Shown: positions 59,641 through 64,000 of the stretch, piece by piece
Layout: every line of letters starts with the position of its first letter
How positions within the stretch are numbered: the stretch's first letter is position 1
Source: Onchidella celtica
Lineage: Eukaryota; Mollusca; Gastropoda; Systellommatophora; Onchidiidae
Direction: 5' to 3'
Assembly (NCBI GenBank): GCA_963931925.1
Contig: OZ007579.1
Span: 38,391,957-38,455,956 of the forward strand
DNA length: 64,000 bases
The notes under the pieces: generated by a model
What the model saw: only the letters and a program-made list of their open reading frames with translations
Told to the model about the DNA's origin: nothing
Database searches by the model: none
Translations under genes and position numbers: made by a program

Positions 59641-61407
59641 TTACAGTACACCTCCGTGTCTCTCGAAGTGTACGGACTTGTTGCCTCTGTTGGTCGGAAT
59701 TTTCTTCTGCCCCAACTTCTTGAGGTCTTCGTCTTCTTCCTGGAGTCGGATGAGTTCCTTCCTATCCACTCCTGCGTGCCGTTCTGCCCTCGGCACCCTC
59801 AGCGACGTAGAATGGTCCTTCCTCTTCTCCTGGGCCCTCGTGGTCACCGCTCCTACCATCACCTCGGTATCAGGGTCGTACGGGTCCTTCGCTCCGTCCA
59901 CGTTCCCGACTACTAGGTCGCAGATGGTCTCCGGGAGACACAGTGCCGTCACTCTGCCCTTCAGGTAAGGCGTCTTCACGTCGATAACGGCTTCCTCCGC
60001 CGCTAGCAAGGAGTTATCGATCCTCGCGATGAGTTTCTTCCCACCGGTGAGCTGTCCGTCGTCCACCAATGATCGCCGCACCACTACACCTTCACAGCCG
60101 GTATCTCTTAGGACGTCTACTGCTCGATTTCCAATCAAGCCCTTCATCATTGGTAACTTCAGCTTCTCCACGGTCCTTCCGTCACTGCATCCTCCGCACG
60201 TAACAGGCACCGCTAACTGGAGCTTCCCGTCCTTCATTACCGCTTGAACGTTGATGCTGGTGTCAGCCGTCGTCGCATCCTGTCTTGACGACTCGTCCGC
60301 CGCTATAACTACGGCCGCCGCCGCCTTGTCCGGCCTGCCTCGCCCCGTATCCTTCTGGGCTGGACACATTCTCCGAACGTGGCCTGGCTTTCCACAAAGG
60401 TAACATTTCAACTCACCTTTGTCGTTTGTCTTGGTACGACACTCCGTCGCTTTATGTCCCGGCCTCTGGCACCTATGGCAGACCTGTGGACTTCTGTCTC
60501 CGTTGGGTCTCCGTCGCACTGGCCGGCTCTGCAGTCTGGCGCTCCCGCTGAGTGTCCGGTTCCTCGCTACCAGGAACGCCTCCGCTGAGTCTGCGACGTC
60601 CTCTAGCGTCTTTGGCTTCCTCTCCCTCACATGGGTCGCAAGGTCTGGTGGGCAAGCATCCATAAACTGCTCTCTTACGAACAGGTCCCCCACTGCTTCG
60701 TAGGTCTTCTCCGTCTTTGATAGCTTTATCCACCTCTCTAGGTAAGTCTTGATCCTAGTTAGAAACATCCCGACATCTTCTCCATCTTCAGCCTTACCTT
60801 GTCTGAACATGAGTCTGTAACCGTCCTCTGACAGGTTATACCTCTTCTGCAAAGCTTCCTTGACTTTGTCGTAGTCCTTGGCCTCATCGATCGGCAATCG
60901 ACAGAAGCACTCCAGAGCTCTCCCAGTCAGCAGGGCAGACAGTGATGTCGTCCAGGTGGATCTGGGCCAGTCCGCTGTCTCGGCAAACCTCTCAAAACGA
61001 AGTAGCCAGCTATCAAGGTCGTCCTTCCCATCCTGAAATGCGGGTAGCTTGGATCTCTTGGAACTGGCGTGGTCGCTGGTCCCCTGCGTCGACTCGCCTC
61101 CACGCTGATGGCGGATCCTCTCCATCTCCAGCTCGTGGTTCATCTTTTCTCTTTCCAGCTGAGCCTGTCGTTCCGCCTCCTTCTCCTGAGCCTGTCGTTG
61201 AGCCTCCTTCTCTTGAGCCTGTCGTTGAGCCTCCATCTTCAGTTGCTCCATGCGCTCTTGCCTCTCTCTTTCCATCTTCAGTTGCTCCATGCGCTCTTGC
61301 CTCTCTCTTTCCTCCTTTAGGCCTTCACGGATGTAGTCCTGTCTTTCCTTTCCAGTGAGCTCCAAGGCGTCTGCTTCCTGGCCAAGCCTTCCAATAGCCT
61401 CTGACAT
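59641..61407 (-). CDS. Gag-protease polyprotein of the Gmr1-like element
   Basis: 588 codons from ATG at 61407 to TAA at 59641-59643. Residues ~20-100 form a charged coiled coil with internal repeats (two ERQERMEQLKM units, then three EAQRQAQEK-like units). Residues ~120-290 are a capsid-like helical region (LDSWLLRFERFAE...LLTGRALE). Two CCHC zinc knuckles follow: CHRCQRPGHKATEC (~310-323) and CYLCGKPGHVRRMC (~335-348). The aspartic protease has VLRDTGCEGVVV with the DTG triad at ~435-437. Gag packages the RNA into cytoplasmic particles and the protease matures the polyprotein. The ORF is in the same frame as the following integrase-RT ORF, with one stop between them. No other break is seen. 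Confidence 0.93.
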   Translation of the reverse strand: MSEAIGRLGQEADALELTGKERQDYIREGLKEERERQERMEQLKMERERQERMEQLKMEAQRQAQEKEAQRQAQEKEAERQAQLEREKMNHELEMERIRHQRGGESTQGTSDHASSKRSKLPAFQDGKDDLDSWLLRFERFAETADWPRSTWTTSLSALLTGRALECFCRLPIDEAKDYDKVKEALQKRYNLSEDGYRLMFRQGKAEDGEDVGMFLTRIKTYLERWIKLSKTEKTYEAVGDLFVREQFMDACPPDLATHVRERKPKTLEDVADSAEAFLVARNRTLSGSARLQSRPVRRRPNGDRSPQVCHRCQRPGHKATECRTKTNDKGELKCYLCGKPGHVRRMCPAQKDTGRGRPDKAAAAVVIAADESSRQDATTADTSINVQAVMKDGKLQLAVPVTCGGCSDGRTVEKLKLPMMKGLIGNRAVDVLRDTGCEGVVVRRSLVDDGQLTGGKKLIARIDNSLLAAEEAVIDVKTPYLKGRVTALCLPETICDLVVGNVDGAKDPYDPDTEVMVGAVTTRAQEKRKDHSTSLRVPRAERHAGVDRKELIRLQEEDEDLKKLGQKKIPTNRGNKSVHFERHGGVL

Positions 61408-61497
61408 GTTGTGGATATCCTCGATGATCTTTACACAATTTACTGTACTTTAGAAATACTCCGATGGTCTGAGTTGAATCTGTTCTGATCTGATCGG

Positions 61498-61515
61498 ATC
61501 CCGGACGAGCCCCCA
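61498..61515 (-). other. Primer-binding site complementary to tRNA-Pro
   Basis: The - strand reads TGGGGGCTCGTCCGGGAT, three bases after the 5' LTR. This is the same 18-base site used by tRNA-Pro-primed retroviruses such as murine leukemia virus, and is the complement of the 3' end of tRNA-Pro with CCA. It identifies the primer for minus-strand synthesis and fixes the LTR boundary. Confidence 0.9.
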
Positions 61516-61518
61516 ATA

Positions 61519-62119
61519 TGTAACAGTGAATGCAAATTTCAGCACGTTATAATGGGGAGAGTCAGATGAACTGATCGTCTACCCCTTAAAAAACGAAACT
61601 GTCTCGAACTGTTGTAGAAATAAATAACAGGATCCGATGAACAATTAATGCTAACGTTTAATGACTGTAAACAAGAGCTGATATCCACAAGTTACTTACA
61701 CCTAGCTAGCCGGGAAGACACACTTCTAACTATGACTGGATTTGCACACCTACGATTTGCCCCCTCCTACTCGCCTGACCCTCCTTATATATATTCTGTC
61801 CAGGAACGTTCAGGAAGCGGCTTAACCGCCCCATAAGCACGAGACAGACCTAGATCGTTCGGGACACATACAAGCCACGCAATCGTACACAGACACGTCA
61901 CAGAATTACATCACTCAAGGTCGGCCTAGCGTAATCTCGGATACCGCAGTACCTTCTTAGACCTTCTAGATTTTCTACAGTGAAACAAACAAGCCACATC
62001 AAAGAGAAATACCGGCCTTGCTGGCGAGAGGGGGGAGGAAGATCGCCGAGTGAGACTCGCCAAGCGGTGGGGGTGGGGGGGTGAGAAAATATCGATCGTC
62101 CTACTAGTGGGACGCTACA
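61519..62119 (-). repeat. 5' LTR of the Gmr1-like element
   Basis: About 601 bp, starting TGTAGCGTCCC and ending CTGTTACA on the - strand (TG...CA ends). A TATATATAAGG-type TATA box lies at 61784-61795 on the - strand. Nearly identical to 55448-56046. Confidence 0.95.
61784..61795 (-). promoter_or_regulatory. LTR TATA box
   Basis: The - strand reads TATATATAAGGAGG inside the 5' LTR, a strong TATA element positioned to drive full-length transcripts. The same sequence is in the 3' LTR and the solo LTR near 42440. Confidence 0.55.
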
Positions 62120-62490
62120 GTGGTAGTTATTGTGGTTGTTGTTAAGGTTGATGTTGTCGTGGTTGCTATTGTGTTTGCTATTATGGTTGTTGTTATGGTT
62201 GATGTTGTCGTGGTTGCTATTGTGTTTGCTATTGTGGTTGTTGTTATGGTTGTTGTTGTCGCGTTTGCTATTGTGGTAGTTATTGTGGTTGTTGTTATGG
62301 TTGATGTTGTCGCGGTTGCTATTGTGTTTGCTATTGTGGTTGTTGTTATGGTTGATGTTGTCGTGGTTGCTATTGTGTTTGCTATTGTGGTTGTTGTTAT
62401 GGTTGATGTTGTCGTGGTTGCTATTGTGGTAGTTATTGTTGTTGTGGTAATTGTTGTCGTGGTTGTCGTTGTTGTTGTTGTTGTTGTTAG
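62120..62490. repeat. GTT/GTG minisatellite, right half
   Basis: Repeats of GTTGTTATGGTTGATGTTGT with TGTTTGCTATTGTGG, about 66-bp higher-order units, continuing the array at 55315-55447. Open frames here are artefacts of the repeat. Confidence 0.85.
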
Positions 62491-62529
62491 ACAGAGGTGA
62501 GTACTGAGCATTGATATATTTTGTCAGTT

Positions 62530-63260
62530 ACCAATTGGCCCGCTGATAGGGGCAAAACACAGATGTGACATCTAATGTTGAGTTTCGATCACCAATGTAC
62601 AAATTGGGGCGCAGGACCAAATTTCCTGTCATACTTTTTAAGTTTATTCGAAGACTATGTATCTGTTTTTCTGGCTCAAAATGTCGAAACACTTTCTTCT
62701 GTTCAACTCACAGACTAATAAAATACCCAGACTGTATGATCCCATTGTGTGACGTCACAAAACAGCGAAAGGTCATGAACCATCCGCCATATTAGGTTCA
62801 CGGTAACGGCCGACGCTTCAGCATAGCTACAATTTTGAATGGCACCATTTTGACGTGCCTACTGAACGCGGAAATTTGGTTCCGCACCAAGAAATTAATG
62901 CATGTACAACCAATCTTGACAAATAAAAAGAAATGTCTACTGCAGATAGAACTAGAATCGGAATTTCCCGAGCGGCGGCCATGTTGGTTATACGGTCGCC
63001 GCTCGGGAAATTCCGTAAAAAAACGGCACAGCCCGAAGCTCGTGTTTTCAATCTGGTTAATTTATTAGACTGTGGTTCAACTCACTTGCGGCTCAAAATC
63101 AACGAAAGTATTAAAAATAAGGCGAACTTCAAGGACTTTTAAAATATGCCCACATGCACCTTTACCTCTTACTATGGGGAATATGATATTTTTTAGAATT
63201 TACGGTTCAGAGATTGAAAAGCCTTTCAAGATTACACTGCCGGCCTTAATTCGTTTATAA
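62530..63260 (+). repeat. Dispersed repeat family 'GGCTCAAAA', copy hosting a hAT MITE
   Basis: Same order of motifs as 1430-1850, interrupted by the hAT MITE at 62709-63074 exactly at CTGTTCAACT|CA. Confidence 0.7.
62709..63074. mobile_element. hAT-type MITE, copy 2, with 8-bp target duplication
   Basis: 366 bp, same family as 2511-2875 in opposite orientation. Terminal repeats are CACAGACTAATAAAATAC...TTAGACTGTG and the duplication is GTTCAACT (62701-62708 and 63075-63082). Inserted into the dispersed repeat that is also found at 1430-1850. Confidence 0.9.
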
Positions 63261-63479
63261 TATGATTGCTCTCTTTTGTATCAATGCATACGACATACTT
63301 GAGAATTGAAGTATTTTGAGTGAGTTGAATGTTTGCAAATAATTTTTTCTAACCCACGTCCAGTGTTTTATCCTCTGATGTGATCTGTTAATTTTTGTCT
63401 AATCAATATATTTATACGACAATATGTATTTTTTTTCGGGTGTATTTTGATGTTGTTGTTTTTTTGTGACGATCCTTGC

Positions 63480-63915
63480 AATTGGCATTTGCACCTCTTT
63501 TTTTTCTTGGCTTTTTAAAATATTTTAATTATTCTTGTTTTTTGTTGTAGTTGTATTTGTAATTTGTATTTTAAATAATTGGTTTTGGGGGGGGGGGGGG
63601 GTGGGAGGGATGGGGGCAGGGCGGGTGTTGGAGTGGGGGGTGGACTGGGGTAGGGATTAGTTTCGATAGTTTTGCCCGGGCTGCCGGGCTTGTTGGGCCT
63701 GCTTGCATGCTCTTCTCGACTTTCGACTGCCAAGGTCTCTTTAAAGTGCGGAAACGTGCACACGGGCCAGTCGAGTTATTTTGCCCTTATCCGAGAAAAC
63801 TAGATGCTCGATCCTACCTACAACAGGATGAGGGACAGGCAATTCCCACAAATTCCAACATGTCTGCACTGATCGGGAATTGAACCCATCACCTTCGTCA
63901 AGAGAGATTTTTAAT
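63480..63915 (-). mobile_element. tRNA-derived SINE, copy
   Basis: On the - strand: GGGTTCAATTCCCG B-box region, TCTCGGATAAGGGCAAAA core, a long C/G run, and the tail complementary to TTGGCATTTGCACCTC. Confidence 0.75.
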
Positions 63916-63951
63916 CTGTTGCGCAGATGCTCGTAATAGATGGTGTAAAGC

Positions 63952-64000
63952 TGTGTTCTCACGTGTGCCGAAACGGAAACTGATGCGTCAAAAACCCTCA
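63952..64000. mobile_element. 'CGGAAACGG' MITE copy, cut by window end
   Basis: AAGCTGTGTTCTCACGTGTG is followed by CCGAAACGGAAACTG and runs off the right edge. Confidence 0.55.

Larger units (their letters stand above)
55448..62119 (-). mobile_element. Full-length Ty3/Gypsy-type LTR retrotransposon with Gmr1-like IN-RT-RH order
   Basis: Read on the - strand: 5' LTR 62119-61519, primer-binding site 61515-61498, gag-protease 61407-59641, pol 59598-56830, polypurine-like tract next to 56047, 3' LTR 56046-55448. It is flanked by the 5-bp duplication GTGGT (55443-55447 and 62120-62124). The two LTRs are about 600 bp and differ at only about eight positions plus a poly-G length difference by eye, so insertion is recent. 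Pol has integrase before reverse transcriptase and RNase H, unlike standard Gypsy and like the described Gmr1 group. The target was a GTT/GTG-rich microsatellite whose halves lie at 55315-55447 and 62120-62490. Confidence 0.95.

Noticed and set aside
62104-62511. Open frames of valine or threonine repeats on both strands
   Set aside because: Artefact of the GTT/GTG minisatellite, which is also cut by the LTR element.
1-64000. CRISPR arrays, bacterial operons, classical tRNA or rRNA genes
   Set aside because: The sequence is eukaryotic; direct repeats are satellites or transposons, and the tRNA-like parts are SINE promoters without a full tRNA fold.

Overview
This is a repeat-rich animal nuclear region, about 40% GC by eye. 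It has spliced genes with GT-AG introns, long microsatellites and many transposons. The host gene content and repeat repertoire suggest a lophotrochozoan, most likely a marine mollusc such as a gastropod; that assignment is inference.

Only two host genes can be supported. On the + strand, 6849-18041 holds the 3' part of a T-box gene of the T-brain/Eomes/Tbx21 class. Three exons complete the second half of the T-box, and two further exons encode a long low-complexity tail; the exon with the N-terminal half of the T-box was not found and probably lies left of the window. On the - strand, 28829-29604 holds the terminal exon of an NXPE-family (PC-esterase-like) protein whose upstream exons were not found.

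The rest is layered mobile DNA. From left to right: a hAT-type MITE with 8-bp duplications nested in another MITE (2470-3530); duplicated THAP-like fragments (4036-4800); a dimeric MITE (9064-9340) and a 740-bp MITE (9829-10570); a Helitron-like element inside a GATA array (14239-14771); a LINE fragment (18984-19440); a palindromic MITE (20515-20863); a 58-bp tandem satellite (22375-22935); a 1.3-kb AAGAAC/AAGAAG array (25736-27035); a CR1/L2-like LINE tail (38132-38540); a LINE reverse transcriptase split by a solo LTR (41366-43731); a complete PIF/Harbinger transposon with a transposase and an antisense MADF-BESS gene (48148-52990), itself inside an older MITE; and a complete Ty3/Gypsy-type LTR retrotransposon on the - strand (55448-62119). 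Seven copies of one tRNA-derived SINE and at least seven loci of one 'CGGAAACGG' MITE family are interspersed.

The most notable system is the 6.67-kb LTR element. Its pol has integrase upstream of reverse transcriptase and RNase H, the Gmr1-type order, rather than the usual Gypsy order. It has 18/18 complementarity to the tRNA-Pro 3' end at the primer-binding site, nearly identical LTRs, a GTGGT target duplication, and a single in-frame TAA between gag-protease and integrase. The solo LTR at 42120-42740 belongs to the same family in the opposite orientation.
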